Positions 1 through 7,600 of a stretch of 9,623 nt of DNA are shown here, piece by piece. The position numbers and the translations under genes were made by a program. A model generated the notes under the pieces. That model was not told the origin of the DNA. It saw only the letters and a list, made by a program, of their open reading frames with translations, and did not search any database. Origin of the DNA: Oscillospiraceae bacterium (GTDB lineage: Bacteria; Bacillota; Clostridia; Oscillospirales; Oscillospiraceae); the NCBI GenBank assembly GCA_017539635.1, contig JAFYCQ010000045.1, forward strand, positions 1-9,623, in the 5' to 3' direction. The first letter of the stretch is position 1. Every line of letters starts with the position of its first letter.

Positions 1-588
1 ATCGCGACCTACTGCAAGAACATCGGCGTCGAATATCTGACGGTGTACGCCTTCTCCACGGAGAACTGGAAGCGCCCGCCGGAGGAGGTGGGGGCCATTA
101 TGAAGCTCCTGAACAAGTACCTCCACGAGGCCATAGAAACCATGGAGAGAGACGGGATAAATCTCCGCTTCATCGGGGACACCAGCGTTCTCTCGCCGGA
201 GCTGCGGGAGCTCATCGGCGAAACGGACGAGATTTCCGAAAAGATAGACGGCTTCCGGGTGAACGTGTGCGTCAACTACGGCGGCCGGGACGAGATACTC
301 AGGGCCGCTAAAAAAGCGGCGAAGATATACGCCGAGGGAGGCAACGTCGAAAAGCTCACCGAGGAGGATTTTTCCCGGCTTCTCTACACCTCCGGCATTC
401 CCGATCCCGACCTGGTGATACGCCCCAGCGGGGAGATAAGGATATCCAACTTCCTCCTGTGGCAGTCGGCCTACGCCGAATATTATTTTACCGACGTACT
501 GTGGCCGGATTTTGACGAAAGGGAGCTTGACCGCGCGATAGAGTCCTATCGCGGCCGCAGCCGCCGTTACGGAGGCGTAAAAGCATGA
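1..588 (+). CDS. uppS: Isoprenyl transferase (undecaprenyl diphosphate synthase), 5' truncated
   Basis: Cis-prenyltransferase that condenses farnesyl diphosphate with isopentenyl diphosphates to make undecaprenyl diphosphate, the lipid carrier for peptidoglycan and other wall polymers; it acts in the cytosol at the membrane face. Reading frame 1 is open from the first base, giving 195 codons of a family usually about 230-255 residues long. The missing part holds the N-terminal MDGNGRW motif with the catalytic Asp. Visible family motifs, numbered from the first codon of the window, are YAFSTENWKRP (16-26), RFIGD, VNYGGRDEI, and the C-terminal block DLVIRPSGEIRISNFLLWQ with the substrate-binding arginines at 141 and 147. 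AYAEYYFTDVLWPDF follows, with the conserved Glu at 160. The GTG at 43 is internal and is not the true start. The stop overlaps the cdsA start (ATGA), implying coupled translation. Identification is firm; only the 5' end is unknown. Confidence 0.96.
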   Translation: MATYCKNIGVEYLTVYAFSTENWKRPPEEVGAIMKLLNKYLHEAIETMERDGINLRFIGDTSVLSPELRELIGETDEISEKIDGFRVNVCVNYGGRDEILRAAKKAAKIYAEGGNVEKLTEEDFSRLLYTSGIPDPDLVIRPSGEIRISNFLLWQSAYAEYYFTDVLWPDFDERELDRAIESYRGRSRRYGGVKA

Positions 589-1394
589 AGACACGTCTGC
601 TCTTTTCCGCCGTGGGCATCCCCATACTGCTCATATTGCTGATCGTCCTGCCGGACTGGGGGACGCTTATATTCTGCGCCGTTTTAGCAGGCTTGGCCGC
701 CCACGAAATGATCTGCGCCGTCGGAGACGGCGGACGCTTCCCCATCTACGGGGCGATCTTCGGGGCGGCGGCCGTCGTTTTTATATACTTTTTCGGCCTT
801 ACGAAAATAACGGCGGCGCTTGTTGCCGTCATGGTGCTGCTGGCGTTTCTGGATCTGATCATCACCCGGGGCGGCAGCCACGCCTCGGATTTTACGGACG
901 TTTTGTCCCTCATTTTTTCTTCGGCGCTGCTTCCCCTGATGTTTTCCAGCCTTCTGGGCCTGCGGCGGGCGGAATTCGGGCGGATCTACGTCCTTATGCC
1001 CCTTTTTGCCGCCTTTCTGAGCGACACCGGGGCCTATTTCGCCGGCATGTATTTGGGAAAGCATAAGCTCGCCCCCCTTGTCAGCCCCAAAAAGACGGTG
1101 GAGGGCAGCATCGGCGGCCTTGTGGGCGGAGTCGTCGGCATGTACATATTCGGCCTTATCCTGTTTATCATCGCCAAAACGCCCTTTGACCCCTTAAAGC
1201 TGGCGGTCTATGGCGTCATAGGCAGTTTTTTGGGTCAGGTCGGAGATTTGTCATTTTCCGCCGTCAAGCGGGAGTATGATATAAAGGATTACGGAAAGAT
1301 CTTCCCCGGCCACGGGGGAGTGCTGGACAGATTTGACAGCGTGCTGTTCGTCGCCCCGGCCTTTTATCTCATTCTGGAGGTGTGGCCGCTATGA
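585..1394 (+). CDS. cdsA: Phosphatidate cytidylyltransferase (CDP-diglyceride synthase)
   Basis: Integral membrane enzyme that makes CDP-diacylglycerol and pyrophosphate from CTP and phosphatidic acid, the branch point for phosphatidylglycerol, cardiolipin and other phospholipids. The 269-residue product is normal in length. About eight or nine hydrophobic segments are visible, roughly 5-23, 27-45, 54-71, 75-94, 107-126, 133-153, 175-197, 205-222 and 250-266. The motif SDTGAYFAG starts at Ser146 and is followed by GKHKLAPLVSPKKTVEG. The complete family signature lies at 225-251: S-x-x-K-R, K-D, then HGGVLDRFD with the metal-binding aspartates. The ATG at 585 overlaps the uppS stop and has GGAGG at 571-575, nine bases upstream. 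The stop overlaps the dxr start in the same way. Translational coupling across uppS-cdsA-dxr is inferred from these overlaps. No anomaly is seen. Confidence 0.97.
   Translation: MKTRLLFSAVGIPILLILLIVLPDWGTLIFCAVLAGLAAHEMICAVGDGGRFPIYGAIFGAAAVVFIYFFGLTKITAALVAVMVLLAFLDLIITRGGSHASDFTDVLSLIFSSALLPLMFSSLLGLRRAEFGRIYVLMPLFAAFLSDTGAYFAGMYLGKHKLAPLVSPKKTVEGSIGGLVGGVVGMYIFGLILFIIAKTPFDPLKLAVYGVIGSFLGQVGDLSFSAVKREYDIKDYGKIFPGHGGVLDRFDSVLFVAPAFYLILEVWPL
1376..1380 (+). promoter_or_regulatory. Ribosome binding site deciding the dxr start
   Basis: GGAGG lies ten bases before the ATG at 1391. An in-frame GTG at 1382 would leave only one base of spacing, so it is an unlikely start. The ATG at 1391 also forms an ATGA overlap with the cdsA stop, the same arrangement as uppS-cdsA. 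The site lies inside the cdsA coding sequence. Confidence 0.75.
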
Positions 1395-2530
1395 CCGGGA
1401 GCATTGCCGTTTTAGGCTCCACCGGCTCTATCGGGAGGCAGACCCTTGAGTGCGCTGAAAACCTGGGGCTTACCGTCTCCGCCATAGCTGCGGGCAGGTC
1501 GGTGAAGCTGGCCGAGGAGCAGGCGAGGAAGTTTCGCCCTAAAACCGTCGCCATGTTCGACGAAAAGGCCGCGGCGGCGCTGAAAATCAAAACAGCGGAC
1601 CTTGACTGCCGGGTGCTCTCCGGCGAAAAGGGAGTTATCGAGGCGGCTGCTGAGGCCGGGGCCGAGACCGTCGTCTCCGCCATCGTGGGCACGGCGGGGC
1701 TTAAGCCCACCATGGCTGCCATCGAGGCGGGGAAGACCATAGCCCTCGCCAACAAGGAGACCCTTGTCTGCGCAGGTCACCTGGTGACAAAGGCTGCCAG
1801 GGAGAAAAACGTAAAGCTGCTGCCGGTGGACTCTGAGCACTCCGCCGTTTTCCAGAGCCTCATGGGCAACAGGAAGCAGGATGTTAAAAGGCTCGTCCTC
1901 ACCGCCTCCGGCGGCCCCTTCCGCGGGAAGACGAAAGAGGAATTAAAAAGCGTCACCGTTGCCGACGCTTTGAAGCACCACAACTGGAGCATGGGGAAAA
2001 AGGTCACCATAGATTCCGCGACCATGATGAACAAAGGGCTCGAGGTAATCGAGGCCATGCACCTTTTCGGCGTTCCGCCGGAGAGGATTGGCGTTCTCGT
2101 ACACCCCCAGAGCGTGGTGCACTCATTGGTGGAATACTTGGACGGCGCATATATCGCCCAGCTGGGCTATCCGGATATGCGTCTGCCCATCCAGCTGGCC
2201 CTGACTTACCCCGAGCGGATGCCGTGTCCGGCGCCTTCGCTGGATCTGACCGCCGTGCCCCTCACCTTTGAGGAGCCGGATATGGAGGCGTTTCCCTGCC
2301 TGGCTCTTGCCCGGGAGTGCGCCGGGAGAAAGGACGCCGCCTGCGCCGTTATGAACGGGGCGAACGAGGCGGCGGTATCTCTGTTTTTGCAGGGAAAAAC
2401 AGGCTTTACCGAGATCTGCGGCCTGGTAAGAATGGCGGTGGACGCACTGGGAGATGCGCCCGTTGAGAGCATAGAGGACGCCCTTGCCGCCGACAGGGAG
2501 GCAAAAAACTTCGTAAACAGCCGCTTATGA
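1391..2530 (+). CDS. dxr: 1-deoxy-D-xylulose 5-phosphate reductoisomerase
   Basis: Second enzyme of the MEP isoprenoid pathway: NADPH-dependent rearrangement and reduction of DXP to 2-C-methyl-D-erythritol 4-phosphate in the cytosol; the family is the target of fosmidomycin. From the ATG at 1391 the product is 379 residues, a normal length. The NADPH-binding GSTGSIG loop is at 9-15 and LANKETLV follows further on. The metal ligands are Asp147 and Glu149 in VDSEHS, and Glu218 in NKGLE. The flexible active-site loop HHNWSMGKK starts at His196, with Trp199. These match E. coli D150, E152, E231, H209 and W212 with constant 13-residue spacing in the second half of the catalytic domain. The residue after His196 is His, where E. 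coli and most relatives I recall have Pro. HPQSVVHSLVEY and QLGYPDMRLPIQLAL complete the family pattern. The operon with ispG and uppS agrees with the assignment. Confidence 0.97.
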   Translation: MTGSIAVLGSTGSIGRQTLECAENLGLTVSAIAAGRSVKLAEEQARKFRPKTVAMFDEKAAAALKIKTADLDCRVLSGEKGVIEAAAEAGAETVVSAIVGTAGLKPTMAAIEAGKTIALANKETLVCAGHLVTKAAREKNVKLLPVDSEHSAVFQSLMGNRKQDVKRLVLTASGGPFRGKTKEELKSVTVADALKHHNWSMGKKVTIDSATMMNKGLEVIEAMHLFGVPPERIGVLVHPQSVVHSLVEYLDGAYIAQLGYPDMRLPIQLALTYPERMPCPAPSLDLTAVPLTFEEPDMEAFPCLALARECAGRKDAACAVMNGANEAAVSLFLQGKTGFTEICGLVRMAVDALGDAPVESIEDALAADREAKNFVNSRL

Positions 2531-2540
2531 AAGGCGTTAA

Positions 2541-3602
2541 ATGTATATTGTCATAGCGATAATCGCGTTCGGACTGCTGGTGGCCATCCACGAGCTGGGG
2601 CACTTCGCCGCCGCTAAGATCTGCGGCGTCCGGGTGAATGAGTTTTCCGTGGGCATGGGGCCGGCCATATTCAAAAAGCAAAAGGGAGAGACGCTTTACG
2701 CCCTCCGGGTCCTGCCTCTCGGCGGCTATTGCGCCATGGAGGGGGAGGACGGCCGGTCCGAAGATCAGCGGTCCATTTCCAAAAAGAGCATACCCGCCCG
2801 GTTTTTCATATTCGCCGCGGGGCCTTTGATGAATTACATCCTGGGGCTCTTAATAGTCCTTATCCTCTTTTCCCAGTTTTCTGCCTTCGGCTCAAACGTG
2901 GTGGATCACTTCGCCGACGGCTTTCAGGCTTCCGGGGAAACGGGCCTTGAGGCGGGGGACAGGATAACGAAGATAGACGGCCACCGCATCTATTATTCCG
3001 GGGATTTCTCCATGTATATGGACAGGGCCGGCGGCGAGCCGGTGGATATGGTGGTCATAAGGGACGGGAGCAAAATAAAGCTCGAAGGCCTCCTGCTGGA
3101 AAAGAAGGCCTATCCCAACGACGACGGCACTCAGTCAGCCCGGTACGGAGTGAATTTCACCTCGATACCCGCGAGCTTTATCGAGACGGTGAAGTACGGG
3201 TTTTATGAGGCGTATAATTTTGTCCGCATGGTTTTGCTGGGGCTTTCAGACCTCATAACCGGGGTCGTGGGTATAAGGGAAATGTCCGGAGCCGTGGGAA
3301 TCGTGGGGGTGATATCCCAGGTGGGCGCCTCGTCCCCCTCGGCCTACGCCGCGCTTTTGAATATATCCTATATAGTGGCATTTCTGGCCGTGAACCTGGC
3401 AGTTATGAATATGCTGCCTATCCCGGCCTTAGACGGCGGGCACATATTCACGATGCTGGTGGTGTGGGTGCTGGAAAAGCTCCTGCGCCTGAAGATCGAC
3501 CCGAAAATCGAGACGTATATACACCTGGCGGGCCTTTTTATCCTCATGGCGCTGATGGCCCTGCTGGTGGTGAACGACGTCACCAAGCTTTTGGGAGGGT
3601 GA
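2541..3602 (+). CDS. rseP: RseP/RasP-type site-2 intramembrane zinc metalloprotease
   Basis: Membrane protease of the S2P family (M50) that cleaves within transmembrane segments of substrates such as anti-sigma factors and remnant signal peptides. The product is 353 residues with the usual design. A first membrane helix (about 2-22) contains the zinc site HELGH at 17-21. The family block NEFSVGMGPAIF follows. A second helix (about 88-112) begins at AAGPLMNYILG. A single PDZ domain spans roughly 118-188 and includes GLEAGDRITKIDG. The third helix (about 270-289) leads to NMLPIPALDGGH, whose Asp298 is the third zinc ligand. A last helix lies at about 329-348. The SAVGIV segment has Ala251 where many relatives have Pro (GPVGI). 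The ATG at 2541 follows a weak AAAGG six bases upstream and comes ten bases after the dxr stop. The Bacillus orthologue is called rasP or yluC. The substrate here is unknown. Confidence 0.95.
   Translation: MYIVIAIIAFGLLVAIHELGHFAAAKICGVRVNEFSVGMGPAIFKKQKGETLYALRVLPLGGYCAMEGEDGRSEDQRSISKKSIPARFFIFAAGPLMNYILGLLIVLILFSQFSAFGSNVVDHFADGFQASGETGLEAGDRITKIDGHRIYYSGDFSMYMDRAGGEPVDMVVIRDGSKIKLEGLLLEKKAYPNDDGTQSARYGVNFTSIPASFIETVKYGFYEAYNFVRMVLLGLSDLITGVVGIREMSGAVGIVGVISQVGASSPSAYAALLNISYIVAFLAVNLAVMNMLPIPALDGGHIFTMLVVWVLEKLLRLKIDPKIETYIHLAGLFILMALMALLVVNDVTKLLGG
3593..3599 (+). promoter_or_regulatory. Ribosome binding site for ispG
   Basis: The purine run GGGAGGG inside the last codons of rseP lies nine bases before the ATG at 3609. 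It supports that start, which gives an N-terminus slightly shorter than in many relatives. A second GAGGG at 3601-3605 is only three bases from the ATG and is less likely to serve. Confidence 0.55.
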
Positions 3603-3608
3603 GGGAAA

Positions 3609-4649
3609 ATGACGAAACAGATAAACGCCGGAGGCCTGCTCATAGGCGGCGGAGCCCCCGTGTCCCTCCAGTCCATGACCAACACGAAAACCGAGGACTA
3701 TGAGAGCACCGCCCGGCAGATAAACGAGCTGGCGGCATTGGGCTGCGACATCGTCCGGGTGGCCGTTCCCACCATGGCGGCGGCCAACGCCATAGAGGAA
3801 ATAAAAAAGCGGATAACAGTACCCCTTGTGGCGGACATACACTTTGATCACAGGCTTGCCCTGCGCTCCGCCGAGGCGGGAGCGGACAAAATTCGCATTA
3901 ACCCCGGCAACATAGGCTCGCCGGAAAAGGTCAGGGCCGTGGCGGAGGAATGCAGGAAAAGGGGCATCCCCATCCGCATCGGCGTGAACGGCGGCAGCCT
4001 GGAAAAACACCTTTTGGAAAAATACGGGGGCGTCACGCCCGAGGCCATGCTGGAAAGCGCCCTGGGCCACGTTTCCCTGCTGAACAAATACGATTTTGAC
4101 GATATCTGCATATCCGTAAAATCCTCCAGCGTGCCTCTAACCATTGCCGCCTACAGGCTGCTTTCAAAGGAGACGGACTATCCCCTGCACTTAGGCGTCA
4201 CCGAGGCTGGCACCGAGTACGCCGGCGTGATCCGCTCCGCTGTCGGTATCGGCGCGCTTTTGTGCGACGGGATCGGGGACACCATCCGCGTATCCCTCAC
4301 CGCCGAGCCGCAAAAGGAGGCAAAGGCGGGGCTTGAGATACTGAAATGTCTCGGCCTGCGCCGGGGGGGCGTGCGCTTTATATCCTGCCCCACCTGCGGC
4401 AGGACGGAGATCGACCTCATCGGCCTTGCCGCCGAGGTGGAGGAAAAGCTCAAAAACGTAAAGAGAGATATAACCGTGGCCGTAATGGGCTGCGTGGTGA
4501 ACGGCCCCGGCGAGGCCTCCGCCGCCGATTACGGCGTGGCGGGGGGCAAGGGCGAGGGGCTCCTTTTCAAAAAGGGCAGGATAATCAAAAAAGTCCCGGC
4601 GGAAAAGCTGGCCGCCGAGCTGGCCCTTATGATAGAGAAAGACGATTAA
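3609..4649 (+). CDS. ispG: 4-hydroxy-3-methylbut-2-en-1-yl diphosphate synthase (GcpE)
   Basis: Penultimate enzyme of the MEP pathway: a [4Fe-4S] protein that reductively converts methylerythritol cyclodiphosphate to HMBPP, the precursor of IPP and DMAPP. The product is 346 residues, typical of the short bacterial form. The N-terminal TIM-barrel half (about 1-245) carries APVSLQSMTNTKTED near the start, then ADIHFDHRLAL and KIRINPGNIG. The C-terminal half carries the cluster ligands Cys260 and Cys263 in SCPTCGRTEIDL and Cys295 in MGCVVNGPGEA, with conserved Glu302. It matches the E. coli pattern C270/C273/C305/E312. Only ten residues precede the LIGGGAPVSLQSMT block, fewer than in many relatives, which carry an extra basic stretch there. 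The gene starts six bases after rseP, so it is almost certainly in the same transcript. The electron donor cannot be told from this window. Confidence 0.97.
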   Translation: MTKQINAGGLLIGGGAPVSLQSMTNTKTEDYESTARQINELAALGCDIVRVAVPTMAAANAIEEIKKRITVPLVADIHFDHRLALRSAEAGADKIRINPGNIGSPEKVRAVAEECRKRGIPIRIGVNGGSLEKHLLEKYGGVTPEAMLESALGHVSLLNKYDFDDICISVKSSSVPLTIAAYRLLSKETDYPLHLGVTEAGTEYAGVIRSAVGIGALLCDGIGDTIRVSLTAEPQKEAKAGLEILKCLGLRRGGVRFISCPTCGRTEIDLIGLAAEVEEKLKNVKRDITVAVMGCVVNGPGEASAADYGVAGGKGEGLLFKKGRIIKKVPAEKLAAELALMIEKDD

Positions 4650-4654
4650 AGACG

Positions 4655-4659
4655 AGGAG
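4655..4659 (+). promoter_or_regulatory. Ribosome binding site deciding the polC start
   Basis: AGGAG in the short ispG-polC gap lies seven bases before the ATG at 4667. The polC frame stays open upstream to 4346, but that extension overlaps ispG and reads as low-complexity Arg/Gly-rich sequence. The 4667 start is therefore the right one. Confidence 0.8.
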
Positions 4660-4666
4660 AAAGAAG

Positions 4667-7600
4667 ATGCCGCCAAAGGATTCGGTAGCTTTTTTTGATA
4701 TGTTCGACTGCTGCGCGGAGGACGGGAGCCTGAGGGCCGTTTTGGAAAAGGCTCTCGTCTATGACGTGACTGTGGATAAAAAGAACAGGCGCATGCGCCT
4801 GCGCCTCGGCCTGCCGGAAAGAGCCGCCCCGGCCGCCCTGCGCGTGACGGAGGAGGCCATAGCCCGGGATTTCGGCCTTGCCGCCGTCAAGATAACCCCC
4901 GTGTATCCCGAGGCGTCCCCCGGGAAAAAAGCCGAAAAAAAAGAAGCCGGGGGGAAGGTAATACTGGGCCGGGGCTTTAAGGAAAAGCCCACCTTGTTAA
5001 AGGACGTTACCCTGGAAAGCGGCAGGATAGCCGTTACCGGCGAGGTCTTCTCCTGCGACAGCAGGGAGATACCCAAATGCTCCGCCGTCGTTTTATCCTT
5101 CGATATTTCCGACGGCACAGGCTCCATTCGCGTGTCCCGGTTCATGCGGGACGAAAACGCCAAAAGCGTGGCGGACGCCATAAAGCCCGGCATGTACCTC
5201 TCCGTTTTGGGCGAGGTGGGCCTTGACCGCTACTATAAGGACATAACCTTAGACCCCAAGAGCATCGTCGAGGTGAAAAAAGAGGAGAGACAGGATACTT
5301 TCCCGGAGGGCAGGCGGGTGGAGCTGCACCTCCACACCCAGATGTCCGCAATGGACGCCCTGACCGATACTAAGGCCGTGGTGAAAAGGGCCATCGCCTG
5401 GGGACACCCGGCCATCGCCATAACTGATCACGGCGTATGCCAGTCCTTCCCCGACGCCATGCACGCCGCCGGGGACAAGATAAAAATACTCTACGGCGTT
5501 GAGGGCTACTACGTAAACGACGTGGACGACCGGCTGACCTCCTGCGGCCTTACGGGAAAGCTGCCGGAGGAGTTCGCCGCCTTCGATATCGAGACCACCG
5601 GCTTGGACCCCGTGCGCGACCGGATAACGGAAATCGGCGCCGTAATTGTAAAGGACGGGGAGGAGACAGACCGCTTCACCACGTTTGTTGACCCGGGAAT
5701 GCATATCCCGCCCAATATAACCCAGCTCACCGGCATTTCCGACGAGGACGTAAAGGGCGCCCCCTCGCAAGAGGAGGCGCTGAGGCAGCTTTTCGATTTC
5801 GTGGGGGACAGGCCGCTTGCCGCCCACAACGCCACCTTTGACACGGCCTTTCTGTGGGAGACGGCCCAAAGGCACGGCATTGAATACGAGATGCGCTGGA
5901 TAGACACCCTGACTTTTGCCCAGGGCATGGTGCCGCAGCTGAAAAACCACCGTTTGGACACGGTTTCCGACGCTCTGGCCCTGCCCCAGTTCAACCACCA
6001 CCGGGCCTCCGACGACGCTCTGGCCGCCGGGCGCATTCTTGACGTCCTGCTGAAAAAGGCAAAGAGCAGCGGCGTGGAGGACTATGAGTCCCTGGAAAAC
6101 TATATCCGCGGCCGGCGGAGAGAAGCCGCCTCAAAAAAGCGCAGCCGTCCGAAGCATATAATACTCCTGGCAAAGACCCAGGCGGGTATAAAGAACCTCT
6201 ATAAAATCGTTACAAAGAGCCACTTGGAGCACTTCCGGCGCTATCCCACCATGCCGAAAAGCGTTATTTCGGAGCACCGGGAGGGGCTGCTCATCGGCTC
6301 GGCCTGCGAGGCCGGGGAGATTTTCGGCCTCATATCGGACCACCGCAGCCGCTTAGAGCAGAGGCGTCTGGGGGAATTTTACGACTATTTTGAAATACAG
6401 CCGCTGTGCAACAACTCCTTCATGCTGACGGGGGAAAGGCCGCGGGCCTCCTCCGAAGAGGAGCTGCGGGACTTCAACCGCAGAGTTCTGGAATTGGGAG
6501 ACGAGCTGGGCAAGCCCACGGTGGCCACCTGCGACGTGCATTTTCTCGACCCGGAGCAGGAGATCTTCCGCCGGGTGCTGCTGACAGCAAAGGAATTTGA
6601 CGACGCCGACAGGGATCTGCCCCTGTACTTCCGCACCACCGACGAAATGCTGAAGGAATTTGAATATCTGGGCAGGGAGCGGGCCTTTGAGGTGGTGGTG
6701 AAGAACACCAACCTCATCGCCGACATGTGCGACACGGTGAGCCCCCTGCCACCGGCGGGCAGGCTCTACCCTCCGAAAATCGAAAACTCAGCTCAGCAGC
6801 TGAAAGACCTTGTATATGGCCGGATGCACGAGCTCTACGGGGAGAAGCCCCCGGCGATAATCACCGACAGGATAGAAACGGAGCTGGAGGCCATTTTGGG
6901 CCGGGGCTATGACGTTATCTACATGTCGGCCCAGAAGCTGGTGGCCGACTCTCTGGCCCACGGGTATCTGGTGGGCTCCCGAGGCAGCGTGGGATCGTCT
7001 CTGGTGGCATACATGTCCGGGATAACGGAGGTCAACTCCCTGCCGGCCCACTACCGCTGCCCCAAGTGCCGCCACACGGATTTCGAGTCCGGGGCGGGTT
7101 ACGGCTGCGGCGCGGACATGCCGGACAAAAACTGCCCCGTCTGCGGCGAAAAGTACGCCAAGGAGGGCTTCGATATCCCCTTTGAGACATTTTTGGGCTT
7201 CGGGGGAGACAAGGTGCCGGATATCGACCTGAACTTCTCCGGCGAATATCAGGCAAACGCCCACAAATACACAAACAAGCTTTTCGGCTCCGACCACGTT
7301 TTCAGAGCCGGCACCATAGGCACCATTGCCGAGAACACAGCCCACGGCTATGTAAAAAAGTATCTGGAAAAGCACGGCCTCACCGTATCGAAGGCTGAGG
7401 AAAACCGGCTGGCCTCGGGCCTTGTGGGGGTAAAGCGCACCACGGGCCAGCACCCCGGCGGCCTGGTGGTAATACCCCAGGACATGGAGATCTGCGACTT
7501 CTGCCCGGCCCAGCACCCGGCGGACAAGTCCGACAGCGACATCGTCACCACCCATTTTGAATACCACTGCATGGAGGATAACCTCTTAAAGCTGGACGAG

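Noticed and set aside
43..588. uppS starting at the GTG at 43
   Set aside because: The frame is open to base 1 and the upstream codons match the family, so this is an internal Val codon and the gene is cut by the window edge.
1382..1390. GTG at 1382 as the dxr start
   Set aside because: It is one base from the Shine-Dalgarno, and the ATG at 1391 gives the normal Dxr N-terminus directly before the GSTGSIG loop.
4346..4666. Upstream extension of the polC reading frame by 107 codons
   Set aside because: It overlaps ispG, reads as Arg/Gly-rich low-complexity sequence, and matches no PolC N-terminus I know. A proper ribosome site precedes the ATG at 4667.
6788..7567. Long open frames on the minus strand inside polC, and similar ones opposite the other genes
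   Set aside because: They lie opposite strongly conserved coding sequence, have no recognisable motifs, and are expected by chance in GC-rich genes.
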